Source: Deltaproteobacteria bacterium
Lineage (GTDB): Bacteria; Desulfobacterota; DSM-4660; Desulfatiglandales; Desulfatiglandaceae
Direction of reading: 5' to 3'
Assembly: GCA_019307945.1 (NCBI GenBank)
Contig: JAFDIS010000023.1
Span: 1 to 39,924 of the forward strand
DNA length: 39,924 bases
Shown piece after piece: positions 9,629-18,653 of this stretch; within the stretch, counting starts at the first letter, position 1; every line of letters begins with the position of its first letter. The notes under the pieces are model-generated. The model had not been told where the DNA came from. It searched no databases and saw only the letters and a program-made list of their open reading frames with translations. The translations under genes were made by a program, and so were the position numbers.

Positions 9629-9688
9629 GCCCATCGGGGGCGGTTCAAAATCCCGGCGAAACGCCCCGGACCTGGGGGAGCGGTGCAC

Positions 9689-11005
9689 ATGATTGGCGGC
9701 TTTCAAAACATACCGAAGATCCCGGAGCTCAAGAAACGCATCCTTTTCACTCTCATGATGCTGGCGGTCTACCGGTTGGGTTGTCATATTCCCACGCCGG
9801 GGATCGACGGGACGGCGCTTTCGGCCTTTTTCGGGGCCCAGAAGCAATCGTTGTTCGGACTTTTCGACATGTTTTCCGGGGGCGCGCTGAGACGAATGTC
9901 GGTGATGGCCCTGGGAATCATGCCTTACATCAGCGCCTCCATCATCCTGGAACTGCTCACGGTGGTGATCCCGCATCTGGAAAAACTCAAGAAAGAAGGA
10001 GAACAAGGCCGCAAAAAGATCACTCAGTATACGCGATACGGAACTGTGATCCTGAGCATCATACAGGGTTTTGGAATCGCGGTGGGCCTGGAACGCATGT
10101 CGAGCCCGGGCGGCGTCATGGTGGTGCCCGTAGGCGGATGGGGGTTCAGGCTCCTGACGGTCATGACGCTGACGGCCGGCACGGCGTTTCTCATGTGGCT
10201 GGGAGAGCAGATCACGGAGCGGGGCATCGGAAACGGCATATCGCTCATCATTTTCGCGGGCATCGTGGCCCGTTTCCCCATCGCCGTGGCCAACACGTTC
10301 AGGCTCATGGGGACAGGTCAAATCACGCCCTTTTTCATGGCCCTGCTCCTGGGATTCATGATCGGCGTGGTGGGGCTCATCGTGTTCGTGGAGAGGGGTC
10401 AGCGAAGGATTCCCGTTCAATATGCAAAACGGGTGGTGGGAAGGAGGATGTATGGGGGACAGAGTACCCATCTGCCCCTGAAGGTGAACACGGCCGGGGT
10501 GATACCTCCCATCTTCGCTTCCTCCATCATCATGTTTCCCGCGACCATTGCCAACTTTCTGAATGTGAAAGAGATCCCCTGGTTGCAGTTCATCGTGAAC
10601 GCCCTTTCACCGGGGCACATCATCTACATCGCCATATACGTGGCCTTTATCTTTTTCTTTTGCTATTTTTACACGGCGGTGCATTTCAACCCCGTGGACG
10701 TGGCTGACAATATGAAGAAATACGGGGGCTTCATTCCCGGCATCCGGCCCGGGAAAAACACGGCCGAATATATCGACAGGGTTCTGACGCGGATAACCTT
10801 TACCGGCGCCGTTTATGTCTCTGCCGTGTGCATTTTGCCCCAGATCCTGATTTATAAGATGAACGTCCCCTTTTATTTCGGGGGCACGGCTCTTCTCATT
10901 GTGGTGGGCGTGGCCATGGACACGACGAACCAAATCGAGTCTCACATGCTCACCCGGCACTACGAGGGATTCATGAAAAAGGGCTTCGGTAAGAGGGCAC
11001 GGTAG
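9689..11005 (+). CDS. secY: Preprotein translocase subunit SecY
   Basis: SecY is the channel-forming subunit of the SecYEG translocon in the inner membrane. The 438-residue protein has about ten hydrophobic membrane spans. Signature segments are [19 protein letters not shown] (second span, plug region), GERGIGNG-type [19 protein letters not shown], the cytosolic loop [15 protein letters not shown], and [16 protein letters not shown] 9689 lies nine bases after GGGGGAG; a GTG two codons earlier is too close to that site. It is followed by infA, without adk or map. Confidence 0.98.
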   Translation: MIGGFQNIPKIPELKKRILFTLMMLAVYRLGCHIPTPGIDGTALSAFFGAQKQSLFGLFDMFSGGALRRMSVMALGIMPYISASIILELLTVVIPHLEKLKKEGEQGRKKITQYTRYGTVILSIIQGFGIAVGLERMSSPGGVMVVPVGGWGFRLLTVMTLTAGTAFLMWLGEQITERGIGNGISLIIFAGIVARFPIAVANTFRLMGTGQITPFFMALLLGFMIGVVGLIVFVERGQRRIPVQYAKRVVGRRMYGGQSTHLPLKVNTAGVIPPIFASSIIMFPATIANFLNVKEIPWLQFIVNALSPGHIIYIAIYVAFIFFFCYFYTAVHFNPVDVADNMKKYGGFIPGIRPGKNTAEYIDRVLTRITFTGAVYVSAVCILPQILIYKMNVPFYFGGTALLIVVGVAMDTTNQIESHMLTRHYEGFMKKGFGKRAR

Positions 11006-11054
11006 CCAAAATCCTGACGAACCGCGTGGCGGGCGGCAGGCGCGAGACAAAGAG

Positions 11055-11276
11055 ATGGCCAAAGAGGAGTCCTTCGAAGTCGAGGGCGTTGTGATCGAGA
11101 CATTGCCCAACGCCATGTTCCGAATCGAGCTCAAGAACGGGCATCGGGTGTTGGGGCATATCTCGGGAAAGATGCGAAAGCATTTCATCAAGATTCTGCC
11201 GGGGGACCTGGTCAAGGTTGAACTCTCTCAGTACGACCTGACGAGGGGCCGTATCACATACCGGAGCAAGGGCTGA
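11055..11276 (+). CDS. infA: Translation initiation factor IF-1
   Basis: IF-1 is an OB-fold protein that occupies the 30S A site during initiation. The 73-residue product is normal in size and contains [48 protein letters not shown] and the C-terminal [10 protein letters not shown]. It lies 49 nt after secY, where many Gram-negative bacteria have map or adk-map, and 31 nt before rpmJ. Confidence 0.98.
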   Translation: MAKEESFEVEGVVIETLPNAMFRIELKNGHRVLGHISGKMRKHFIKILPGDLVKVELSQYDLTRGRITYRSKG

Positions 11277-11307
11277 GGTCCCGGATTGCAGGGAGGTTGA
11301 AATCGTC

Positions 11308-11421
11308 ATGAAGGTCAGACCGTCAGTGAAAAAGATGTGTAACCACTGCAAGATCATCCGCCGAAAGGGTGTCATGCGAGTGATCTGCACCAACCCACGC
11401 CACAAACAACGGCAGGGATAG
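11308..11421 (+). CDS. rpmJ: 50S ribosomal protein L36 (C+ zinc form)
   Basis: L36 is the smallest 50S protein. Reading from ATG 11308 gives 37 residues: it begins [20 protein letters not shown] and ends [12 protein letters not shown]. The zinc ligands C11, C14, C27 and H32 are all present. A GGGAGG site lies at 11291-11296. It is too short for many automatic gene callers, but its sequence and its place between infA and rpsM make the call certain. Confidence 0.97.
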   Translation: MKVRPSVKKMCNHCKIIRRKGVMRVICTNPRHKQRQG

Positions 11422-11457
11422 ACTCAACCATAGACCGGGTAGAAAAGGAGTCGGAGA

Positions 11458-11829
11458 TTGGCAAGAATCGCGGGTGTCGATTTACCAAGGGGAAAGAGGA
11501 TCGAAATCGCCCTGACCTATATATACGGCATAGGCAGATCCTCTTCTCAAAAGATTCTGGATGAGGCGGGCATCGACTGGGACCTCAAGTCCGATGACCT
11601 GACCGAAGACCAGATCTCCAGCATACGGCGAATCATCGACGAGAAGTACAAAGTGGAGGGTGATCTGCGCCGGGAAGTGTCCATGAATATCAAGCGTCTC
11701 ATGGATCTGGGAGCCTACCGTGGCTTGCGGCACAGAAGGGGTCTCCCGGTTCGGGGACAGCGCACCAGTACGAACGCCAGGACCCGGAAGGGACCGAGGC
11801 GCGCGGTGATGGGCAAGAGAAAGAAATAG
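11458..11829 (+). CDS. rpsM: 30S ribosomal protein S13
   Basis: S13 lies in the 30S head, contacting P-site tRNA and the 50S subunit. The 123-residue protein begins [21 protein letters not shown], has [11 protein letters not shown] and [20 protein letters not shown], and ends with the conserved [21 protein letters not shown] tail (21 residues, 103-123). It starts with TTG, with AAAAGGAG at 11443-11450 upstream. Confidence 0.98.
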   Translation: MARIAGVDLPRGKRIEIALTYIYGIGRSSSQKILDEAGIDWDLKSDDLTEDQISSIRRIIDEKYKVEGDLRREVSMNIKRLMDLGAYRGLRHRRGLPVRGQRTSTNARTRKGPRRAVMGKRKK

Positions 11830-11845
11830 AACGCGAGGGATTAGA

Positions 11846-12241
11846 ATGGCAAAGGCTCCGAAAAGGCGCGGTCGCGGCAAAAAGGAAAAGAAGAACGTCC
11901 CTACGGGGATCATACACATACAATCAACCTTCAATAATACCATCGTGACGGTTACGGACAACGACGGCAATGTGATCGCCGCCGCCAGCGCGGGCAGTTC
12001 CGGGTTCAAGGGATCGAGAAAGAGCACACCGTTTGCCGCACAACTGGCGGCCAAGAGCGCCCTGGCCAGGGCCATGGAGCACGGCATGAAAGTGGCCGAG
12101 GTTCGCGTAAAAGGGCCCGGAGTAGGACGGGAGGCGGCCTTGAGGGCGCTTCAGGCCGACGGTTTCACGGTGAGCGTCATCCGCGATGTGACGCCGATCC
12201 CCCACAACGGCTGCAGGCCGCCCAAGCGGCGGAGGGTCTGA
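11846..12241 (+). CDS. rpsK: 30S ribosomal protein S11
   Basis: S11 lies on the 30S platform and helps select tRNA. The 131-residue product has [57 protein letters not shown] and ends [15 protein letters not shown], the full family pattern. It starts at ATG 16 nt after rpsM. The 71 nt before rpsD contain a short GTCCC/GGGAC pairing but no clear control element. Confidence 0.98.
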   Translation: MAKAPKRRGRGKKEKKNVPTGIIHIQSTFNNTIVTVTDNDGNVIAAASAGSSGFKGSRKSTPFAAQLAAKSALARAMEHGMKVAEVRVKGPGVGREAALRALQADGFTVSVIRDVTPIPHNGCRPPKRRRV

Positions 12242-12312
12242 GTCCCTGGGGGACGCGTGATCGGTGGAAAAGGCGATAGGAACGAGTCAGTAGCAGTCTG
12301 AGGAGGTCGAGC

Positions 12313-12942
12313 TTGGCCAGATATCGAGGTTCATCGTGCAGGTTGTGCCGCAGGGAGAATTTGAAATTGTTCCTCAAGGGCGACCGGTGTTACGGGGATA
12401 AGTGCTCCTTTGAACGAAGACCCTATCCCCCGGGACAGCACGGGCAGCGCAGGGGCGGAAAGTTCAGCGATTACAGGATTCAGCTCCGGGAGAAGCAGAA
12501 AGTCAAAAGGATTTACGGAGTTCTGGAGAAGCAGTTCCGGGGCTATTATTACCGCGCCGATCGTCAGAAGGGAATCACCGGTACCAACCTTTTGACGCTC
12601 CTGGAGAGTCGCCTGGACAACACAGTGTACCGCATGGGTTTCGCGGCATCCAGGAATCAGGCCCGCCAGTTGGTGCGCCATAATCATTTCATGGTCAACA
12701 ACAAGAAGGTCAATATCCCCTCCTACCGGTTGAAACCGGGTGACGTGGTTGAGGTGAGAGAGAAGAGCCGCAAGGTATCTCAGATCCTGGAGGCCATGGA
12801 GACGGTAGTCAGGCGTGGCATCCCCAATTGGCTCGAGGTGGAGAAAGACAAGTTCAGGGGCGTTTTCAAGACCCTTCCCAATCGGGAAGAGCTGACAATG
12901 CCCATCCAGGAGCAGTTGATCATCGAGCTTTACTCCAAATAG
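12313..12942 (+). CDS. rpsD: 30S ribosomal protein S4 (C+ zinc form)
   Basis: S4 is a primary 16S rRNA-binding protein that starts 30S assembly and affects decoding accuracy. The 209-residue protein has four N-terminal cysteines, C9, C12, C26 and C31, the zinc-binding C+ arrangement, followed by [15 protein letters not shown]. The S4 RNA-binding domain contains [33 protein letters not shown] (from about residue 95). It begins with TTG directly behind AGGAGG (12301-12306). Confidence 0.98.
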   Translation: MARYRGSSCRLCRRENLKLFLKGDRCYGDKCSFERRPYPPGQHGQRRGGKFSDYRIQLREKQKVKRIYGVLEKQFRGYYYRADRQKGITGTNLLTLLESRLDNTVYRMGFAASRNQARQLVRHNHFMVNNKKVNIPSYRLKPGDVVEVREKSRKVSQILEAMETVVRRGIPNWLEVEKDKFRGVFKTLPNREELTMPIQEQLIIELYSK

Positions 12943-13138
12943 AGAGTGTGTCACCCGGGGTGAGCGGCGGCCCCGTCGCAATATCGCCGCAGCGGAAATA
13001 CGATTCCTGTACAAAGGCCGGTACCTGTTCCCTGCGCCGGAAGACCGGGAGAAAGGGAGCGGTCGCGGTGCATGGAGACTCCTTACGGGCCCATGCGCCG
13101 CTTGAAAACCGTTAACAGGAATACAGGGGAGGCTTTTT

Positions 13139-14179
13139 TTGGCAGATCTCAAGAGTAAGAATTGGCGGGAGTTGATCAGGCCCAAGAGGATTGAAATCCA
13201 GGAGGATACCTACAGCGACTTCTACGGCAAGTTTACGTGTGAGCCGCTGGAGAGGGGTTTCGGCATTACCATCGGAAACTCCCTCAGGAGAATCCTGCTT
13301 TCCTCGTTGCAGGGCGCGGCCATTGTCTCCGTGAAGTTCGACGGTGTGCTACACGAGTTTACCACCATCCCGGGCGTGGTCGAGGATGTAACGGATATCA
13401 TATTGAATCTGAAGGAGATTCGTCTCAAGCTGGTGAACGCCGAAGAGGCCGTGATGCGCCTGTCGCACAAGGGAGAAGGTGTGGTTAGGGCGGGGGACAT
13501 CGAAGCGGGCGAGCACGTGGTGATCCTCAATCCGGACCAACACATCGCCACTTTGAACAAGGAGGCGGACCTGGTAATGGAGATGGCGGTTAGGTCGGGA
13601 AGGGGTTATGTGCCGGCCGAGCGGATCAAGACCAAAGACATGCCCATCGGCGTGATTCCGATGGACGCCATCTTTTCGCCCATCAAAAAGGTGAACTACG
13701 TGGTCACGAACGCCCGCGTGGGCCAGATCACGGATTACGACAAGCTCACATTAGAGGTGTGGACCGACGGGAGCGTCACTCCTGAGGACGCGGTGGCCTT
13801 TGCCGCAAAGATTCTCAAGGAACAGATGACGCCTTTTATCAATTTCGAAGAAGAACCGGAGCCCCTGGATGAGGAGGAGGGAGAAGAGGGTGAAATCCTC
13901 AACGAGAACCTCTTTCGACCCGTTTCGGAACTGGAACTTTCGGTCAGGTCGGCCAACTGTCTGAAGAATGCGAACATCACATTGATCGGGGAACTGGTTC
14001 AGAAGACCGAGGCCGAGATGCTGAAGACCAAGAATTTCGGACGGAAATCCCTTAATGAAATCAAGGCAATACTTGATGAAATGGGGCTTTCGCTCGGGAT
14101 GCAACTGGATCATTTCCCACCCGCCCGCAAACCCGAGGAAGGCGAAGAAGAAGGAAAGGATGAAGGGAAGGATCAATGA
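13139..14179 (+). CDS. rpoA: RNA polymerase alpha subunit
   Basis: RpoA dimerises to nucleate RNA polymerase, and its C-terminal domain contacts promoters and activators. The 346-residue protein has the N-terminal domain ([22 protein letters not shown]) and an alpha-CTD near residues 265-325 ([28 protein letters not shown]). The linker and tail are unusually acidic ([27 protein letters not shown]). It starts at TTG after AGGGGAGG. A 196-nt gap upstream holds no clear promoter. Its TGA overlaps the rplQ ATG. Confidence 0.98.
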   Translation: MADLKSKNWRELIRPKRIEIQEDTYSDFYGKFTCEPLERGFGITIGNSLRRILLSSLQGAAIVSVKFDGVLHEFTTIPGVVEDVTDIILNLKEIRLKLVNAEEAVMRLSHKGEGVVRAGDIEAGEHVVILNPDQHIATLNKEADLVMEMAVRSGRGYVPAERIKTKDMPIGVIPMDAIFSPIKKVNYVVTNARVGQITDYDKLTLEVWTDGSVTPEDAVAFAAKILKEQMTPFINFEEEPEPLDEEEGEEGEILNENLFRPVSELELSVRSANCLKNANITLIGELVQKTEAEMLKTKNFGRKSLNEIKAILDEMGLSLGMQLDHFPPARKPEEGEEEGKDEGKDQ

Positions 14180-14712
14180 GGCACGCTAAGGCGGGAAGAC
14201 AACTCAGTCGCAACTCGGCGCACCGCAGGGCCCTTTTGAGGAACCTGGTGACTTCGCTGTTCAAGTATGAGCAGATCGAGACCACGGACGCCAAGGCAAA
14301 GGAATTGCGGCCCATTGCCGAGAAGATGATCACATTGGCCAAGCGTGGTGACCTTCATGCAAGGCGCCAGGCTCTGGCCTACATCCAGGAAAAGGCGGTG
14401 GTCCATCGGCTGTTCGATGAACTTAAGGATCGATACATGGACCGGCAGGGAGGCTACCTGCGCATCATCAAGAAAGGCACTCGAAAGGGTGACGGTGCGC
14501 CCATATCCATAGTGCAGTTGCTGCCGTTGGATGAGAAGGGCAAATCTCAGAAGAAAAAGGCGGCCAAAAAGAAGGCCGCAAAACCAAAGACGCGCACGAC
14601 CGATCGGAAGGAGATGACGCCCGAGTCGGTCAAAAGTGAACAGAGTGCCGAGGCCCGGGCCTCACAGACCTCCGAAGACACGGGGGAAGAGGGAAAGAAG
14701 TCCGAGGCATAG
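14176..14712 (+). CDS. rplQ: 50S ribosomal protein L17 with long C-terminal extension
   Basis: L17 lies near the peptide exit on the 50S subunit. The first 120 residues are typical: [44 protein letters not shown] and [18 protein letters not shown]. It then carries about 55 extra residues, first a lysine/alanine-rich stretch ([13 protein letters not shown]), then a Ser/Glu-rich acidic end, so 178 residues in place of about 120-130. The tail is low complexity and its role is unknown. The start overlaps the rpoA stop (ATGA), giving translational coupling. Confidence 0.96.
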   Translation: MRHAKAGRQLSRNSAHRRALLRNLVTSLFKYEQIETTDAKAKELRPIAEKMITLAKRGDLHARRQALAYIQEKAVVHRLFDELKDRYMDRQGGYLRIIKKGTRKGDGAPISIVQLLPLDEKGKSQKKKAAKKKAAKPKTRTTDRKEMTPESVKSEQSAEARASQTSEDTGEEGKKSEA

Positions 14713-14825
14713 GGAATTGGTGCAATGAGGCCCTCGCGGTTTCCCGGGGCCTCCGTGCGGGGTAGGAAGGGCTTTGGGCGGATCGTGAGAGGATGCAATA
14801 CGAACCGGAACATACCTGCTAGGCT

Positions 14826-14909
14826 ATGATTGTATTTTGCGAAAACAAGCGAAGCCTCCTTGTCGTTACCGTGACAAGGAGGTTTTTTTTGGCAAGGAGC
14901 GGCATGTGA
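14826..14909 (+). CDS. Possible pyrB leader peptide running through the terminator
   Basis: A 27-codon reading frame starts at ATG 14826, passes through both arms of the terminator hairpin and its T-tract, and stops at TGA 14907-14909, overlapping the pyrB GTG (14906-14908). A U-rich stretch lies at 14830-14838 before the hairpin. This is the layout of the E. coli pyrBI leader, where a ribosome following RNA polymerase through a U-rich pause prevents termination when UTP is low. The ribosome site is weak (only AGG close by), and a frame of this length can occur by chance, so it is a hypothesis. Confidence 0.35.
   Translation: MIVFCENKRSLLVVTVTRRFFLARSGM
14852..14890 (+). terminator. Intrinsic terminator / probable pyrB attenuator
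   Basis: CCTCCTTGTC (14855-14864) and GACAAGGAGG (14873-14882) form a perfect 10-bp stem with an 8-nt loop, followed by eight T residues (14883-14890) and preceded by AA, which extends the stem. It is a strong rho-independent terminator. It lies 140 nt after rplQ and could end the ribosomal transcript. Because only 15 nt separate it from the pyrB start, any pyrB message with a leader must read through it. Confidence 0.9.
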
Positions 14910-15847
14910 CGAGATTCGAACACAAGGATTTGCTGGGCATGGGTCAGCTCACGGCTGACGAAATCACTTACATTCTTGATACGGCCGAGTCCTTTAAGGA
15001 GATTTCCACAAGGGAAATCAAGAAGGTTCCCACCCTTCGGGGAAAGACGGTGATCAATTTTTTCTACGAGCCGAGCACGAGGACCAAGACCTCCTTTGAG
15101 ATGGCCGCTAAGAGGCTCAGCGCGGACACCACGGGTCTGTCCGCTGCGGGCAGCAGTATCGTCAAGGGTGAAACCCTGATCGATACGGCCCGCAATCTGC
15201 AAGCCATGAACCCTGACATCATCGTCCTTCGCCATTCCTCAAGCGGAGCCCCGGCGCTTTTGGCAAGAGAGGTGAAGGCGGGGGTGATAAACGCCGGGGA
15301 CGGGATCAACGAGCATCCCACCCAGGCCCTGCTGGACCTCATGACCATACGGGAAAAAATGGGGCGAATCCGGGGGTTGAGGGTTGTCATCGTGGGGGAT
15401 ATCGCCCATAGCCGTGTGGCGAGATCCAACATAATAGGTCTGACCAAGATGGGGGCGGAAGTCACCGTGTCGGGTCCTCCCACCATGATGCCTCCGGGTA
15501 TCGAGGCGATGGGGGTCCAAGTGGTCCATGATCCTCGGGAAGCGGTCAGGGACAAGGATGTGGTGATGGTCCTGCGTATCCAGTTGGAGCGGCAAAAGGC
15601 CGTACTGTTCCCCACGCTGCGGGAATATTCCACCTACTTCGGCCTGGACCGGGGAATGATCGACAGGGCGGCACCAGGGGTCCTGGTGATGCACCCCGGT
15701 CCCATGAACCGCGGCGTGGAGATCGCCTCGGATGTAGCCGACGGACCTGCTTCGGTGATCCTCGAACAGGTGACCAACGGCGTGGCGGTCCGGATGGCGG
15801 TGCTCTATTTGCTGATCGGAGGATCCAAGCGTGACGGTATGGATTAA
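14906..15847 (+). CDS. pyrB: Aspartate carbamoyltransferase catalytic subunit
   Basis: PyrB joins carbamoyl phosphate and aspartate to make carbamoyl aspartate, the first committed step of pyrimidine synthesis. The 313-residue protein has the carbamoyl-phosphate loop STRTKTS (57-63), the [12 protein letters not shown] motif, the second-domain [12 protein letters not shown] and the MHPGPMNRG segment. The frame is open up to TTG 14837, but that would place the terminator inside the gene. GTG 14906 has AAGGAG (14894-14899) six bases away and gives a normal N-terminus. The next gene, pyrC, starts 17 nt before its stop. No regulatory pyrI gene is seen. Confidence 0.96.
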   Translation: MTRFEHKDLLGMGQLTADEITYILDTAESFKEISTREIKKVPTLRGKTVINFFYEPSTRTKTSFEMAAKRLSADTTGLSAAGSSIVKGETLIDTARNLQAMNPDIIVLRHSSSGAPALLAREVKAGVINAGDGINEHPTQALLDLMTIREKMGRIRGLRVVIVGDIAHSRVARSNIIGLTKMGAEVTVSGPPTMMPPGIEAMGVQVVHDPREAVRDKDVVMVLRIQLERQKAVLFPTLREYSTYFGLDRGMIDRAAPGVLVMHPGPMNRGVEIASDVADGPASVILEQVTNGVAVRMAVLYLLIGGSKRDGMD

Positions 15848-17135
15848 GGATGGGGAAGTGGTGGACCCCCGGCGGGGGGTGCGGCATGACGATTTGATAG
15901 TTGAGAAGGGCAGGGTCGCCGGAATTCTGCCGAGGGGAGCTTTCCGCCGGAGCGGTGAGGGCGTAAGGGTGATAGACGCCTCCGGAAAACTCGTGCTGCC
16001 CGGTCTCGTGGACATGCACGTACATCTGCGCGAACCAGGGGAGGAATACAAGGAGACCGTTTCTTCCGGTTGCCGCGCGGCGGTGGCGGGCGGGGTGACC
16101 GCCGTGGCCTGCATGCCCAATACCGTTCCCCCCAATGACTGTCGTGCCGTGACGGAGTTCATCCTGAAGCAGGCGGCCGGGGCGGGGACGGCGAGGGTCT
16201 ATCCCATAGCATGCATCACGGCGGGACAGCAGGGCAAGACCCTGACCGAGTTCGGGGATCTCGCCGCAGCAGGGGCCGTCGGCGTTTCGGATGATGGATT
16301 GCCCGTGGCCGACAGTGAGGTCATGCGGCGTGCCCTGGAGTACGGGCGCTTTCATGGCCTCACCGTTATTTCTCACTGTGAGGACAGGAGCCTCTCGGAG
16401 GGAGGCGTGATGCACGAGGGTGTGGTCTCCACGAGGATCGGTCTGCCGGGGATCCCCGCCGCCTGCGAGGAGATCATGGTCTGCCGGGATATCTCCTTGG
16501 CAAGGCTTACCGGGTGCCCTGTTCACGTGGCCCATGTAAGCACCGCGGGCGCCGTGGCATTGATAAGGCGGGCCAAGGAAGAGGGCGTTCCGGTCACCTG
16601 TGAAACCGCACCCCATTACTTTACCCTGGACCACGAGGCAGTGGCGGGCTACGATACACGGACCAAAGTCAATCCGCCCCTGCGAACCCCGGAAGACGTG
16701 GCGGCGATCCGGCAGGGTCTGGCCGACGGGACCATAGACGCCATAGCCACGGACCACGCACCGCACAGCCCCCTGGAAAAGGAGCTGGAATTCGACCGGG
16801 CGGCCTTCGGCATGATAGGGCTTGATACCTTTCTGCCTCTGGTCCTGCAACTGGTGAGGGATGGGGTCCTGGACCTGCCCGAGGCCGTCCGAAAGTGTAC
16901 ATTGAATCCGTCGGTCCTGCTGGGGATCGAAGGGGGTGGACTGGAAGAAGGAAGCAGGGCGGACCTGACACTGGTGGACCCGGAGATGGAATACCGGCTT
17001 AGGGAAGAGGATCTCGTCTCAAAGAGCAAGAATTCCCCGTTCATCGGGATGACGCTCAAGGGCCGCGCAGTGCTCACCATGGTGGGGGGACGAATCGTCT
17101 GGGAGCGCGATGGAACGCATCCTGATAGTCGATGA
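15831..17135 (+). CDS. pyrC: Dihydroorotase (class I)
   Basis: PyrC cyclises carbamoyl aspartate to dihydroorotate, the step after PyrB. The 434-residue amidohydrolase has the metal ligands H63 and H65 in [10 protein letters not shown], the AACMPNT-like substrate loop, the VSDDG motif, the HVAHVST strand and the C-terminal ATDHAPH with its catalytic aspartate. It therefore appears to be an active enzyme, not the inactive PyrC-like subunit that accompanies some PyrB proteins. The GTG start overlaps pyrB by 17 nt, and its end overlaps the next gene by 26 nt, so the three genes look like one transcription unit. Confidence 0.95.
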   Translation: MTVWIKDGEVVDPRRGVRHDDLIVEKGRVAGILPRGAFRRSGEGVRVIDASGKLVLPGLVDMHVHLREPGEEYKETVSSGCRAAVAGGVTAVACMPNTVPPNDCRAVTEFILKQAAGAGTARVYPIACITAGQQGKTLTEFGDLAAAGAVGVSDDGLPVADSEVMRRALEYGRFHGLTVISHCEDRSLSEGGVMHEGVVSTRIGLPGIPAACEEIMVCRDISLARLTGCPVHVAHVSTAGAVALIRRAKEEGVPVTCETAPHYFTLDHEAVAGYDTRTKVNPPLRTPEDVAAIRQGLADGTIDAIATDHAPHSPLEKELEFDRAAFGMIGLDTFLPLVLQLVRDGVLDLPEAVRKCTLNPSVLLGIEGGGLEEGSRADLTLVDPEMEYRLREEDLVSKSKNSPFIGMTLKGRAVLTMVGGRIVWERDGTHPDSR

Positions 17136-18477
17136 CGAACACAGCATGCGGGAATTCCTGGAGATCATGCTGACCCAGGAAGGTTACGGGGTCACGCTGG
17201 CGGGTGACGGACGGCAGGCCTGTGACCTCCTCGACAGGGAGGCCTTTGACCTGGTCGTCACGGACATAAGGATGAAGGACGTCAACGGTCTGGACGTCCT
17301 GAAAAAGGCCAAGGCGGTAGACCCCAATGCCGTGGTGGTCCTCATTTCGGCCTTCGCCACGGCGGAGACAGCCGTGGAGGCCATGAAGGAAGGCGCCTAC
17401 GACTATATCCCCAAGCCCTTCAAGGTAAACGAGTTCAAGAAGATTGTGCGTGAGGCGCTGGCCTCCCGGCAGCCCTCTCCCGATGCCCCGGAGGATGCAA
17501 CGACCGGAAGACGGAAGCACTTCGACCTCCTGGTGGGTGAAAGCCCCCAGATGCGCAAGGTCTACGATTTCATCCGACGGGTGGCGGCCACCAGGAGCAA
17601 TATCCTCATCTCCGGGGAGAGCGGTACGGGCAAGGAACTCGTGGCCCGTGCCGTTCACAGACTGAGCGACCGCAAGGAAAAACCCTTCGTGGTGATCAAT
17701 TGCGCGGGCATTCCCGAAAACCTCATCGAGAGCGAACTCTTTGGGTACAAGAAAGGGGCCTTCACCGGGGCGGCGGCGGACAAGGAAGGCCTATTCGATG
17801 TGGCGAACGGCGGAACCGTTTTTCTCGACGAGGTGGGAGAACTTACACCAGCGATCCAGGTCAAACTCCTGCGCGTGATCCAGGAGCGCACCTACACGGC
17901 CGTGGGTGGTACGGAGGAAAAACGGGTCGACGTCCGTTTCATCTCAGCCACCAACAAAGATCTGGAAGAGGAGGTGATCGCAAAGAAATTCAGAGAAGAC
18001 CTCTATTTTCGGCTGAATGTCATCCATATCCACATGCCGCCCCTGAGGGAACGAGAAGGGGATCTACCTCTTCTGGCCCAGCACTTCCTCGAAAGGTACT
18101 CCCGCGAACTGGGAAAGGACATCCGGAAGGTTTCCGCCTATGCCATGGATATCCTCAAGCAGTACGCATTCCCTGGGAACGTGCGGGAACTGGAAAACAT
18201 CATCGAACGGAGCGTGGCACTTGAAACCTCCAATATCGTCCTCCCGGAAAGCCTCACCCTTTCAAACCTCCAGCGCGACCGCGAGCGGATGAACAGGCGC
18301 CGGACGGACCTGGGACCGGAGGGCATCGACCTGGAGAAGGTCCTGGGCCAGATGGAAGGGGAATACATTATCAAGGCCATGCGCCTGGCCCATGGAAAGA
18401 AACAGAGGGCCGCGGAACTGCTGGGAATCAGCATGCGCTCCCTTCGTTACCGCATGAGCAAGCTGGGTCTTGGCTGA
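17110..18477 (+). CDS. pilR: Sigma54-dependent response regulator, NtrC family, PilR-like
   Basis: This is a transcription activator that remodels sigma54 RNA polymerase. The 455-residue protein has a receiver domain (1-118; acidic pocket D8/D9, phosphoacceptor D52, K102), a AAA+ domain with Walker A GESGTGKE (169-176), the sigma54-contact GAFTGA (216-221) and Walker B FLDE (238-241), and a Fis-type helix-turn-helix at the end (RAAELLGISMRSLRYRMSKLG). The ATG follows GGGAGCGCG inside the 3' end of pyrC. The pilin gene downstream suggests a PilR role. No partner kinase (PilS) is in the window. The family is certain; the pilin target is inferred. Confidence 0.85.
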   Translation: MERILIVDDEHSMREFLEIMLTQEGYGVTLAGDGRQACDLLDREAFDLVVTDIRMKDVNGLDVLKKAKAVDPNAVVVLISAFATAETAVEAMKEGAYDYIPKPFKVNEFKKIVREALASRQPSPDAPEDATTGRRKHFDLLVGESPQMRKVYDFIRRVAATRSNILISGESGTGKELVARAVHRLSDRKEKPFVVINCAGIPENLIESELFGYKKGAFTGAAADKEGLFDVANGGTVFLDEVGELTPAIQVKLLRVIQERTYTAVGGTEEKRVDVRFISATNKDLEEEVIAKKFREDLYFRLNVIHIHMPPLREREGDLPLLAQHFLERYSRELGKDIRKVSAYAMDILKQYAFPGNVRELENIIERSVALETSNIVLPESLTLSNLQRDRERMNRRRTDLGPEGIDLEKVLGQMEGEYIIKAMRLAHGKKQRAAELLGISMRSLRYRMSKLGLG

Positions 18478-18492
18478 AAATCGGACTCAAAT

Positions 18493-18536
18493 CCTGACAA
18501 AAATTGTCAGGGATCGTACAAAATTTGTCGGTTGTC
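18493..18536 (+). promoter_or_regulatory. Tandem dyad, possible PilR operator
   Basis: A perfect dyad CCTGACAA-AAA-TTGTCAGG spans 18493-18511. A related weaker dyad, ACAAA-A-TTTGT, spans 18518-18528. Their TTGTC half-sites (18504 and 18525) are exactly 21 bp apart, two helical turns, so both lie on the same DNA face. A third TTGTC lies at 18532. P. aeruginosa PilR is known to favour sites containing TGTC. There is no T-tract, so this is unlikely to be a terminator of the upstream gene. Binding is inferred. Confidence 0.55.
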
Positions 18537-18653
18537 CCTGCAAGGCCCAGCGGCATCCTGTCCGCCTTCCCCTTTTTCCCTCCCGGGAAAGCCTTCTTCA
18601 AGCAGTTTATTTCACTGGATAAATCTATTTTTGCTGTCCATCCTGCCTTCAAG

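Noticed and set aside
9636-9667. GGGGCG/CGCCCC pairing between rplO and secY
   Set aside because: Imperfect with a bulge, no T-tract, and in GC-rich intergenic DNA; not enough to call a regulatory hairpin.
9206-10471. 421-codon open frame on the minus strand across rplO and secY
   Set aside because: It lies entirely opposite two certain genes, is rich in His, Arg and Pro as expected of an antisense shadow, and has no domain.
14825-14830. TATGAT as a -10 box for pyrB
   Set aside because: No acceptable -35 lies 16-18 bp upstream (GAACCG), and it overlaps the possible leader start. Kept only as a remote possibility.
18493-18511. Dyad after the pilR-like gene as an intrinsic terminator
   Set aside because: The stem is AT-rich and is followed by GGATCG with no T-tract; the tandem copy at 21-bp spacing fits an operator better.
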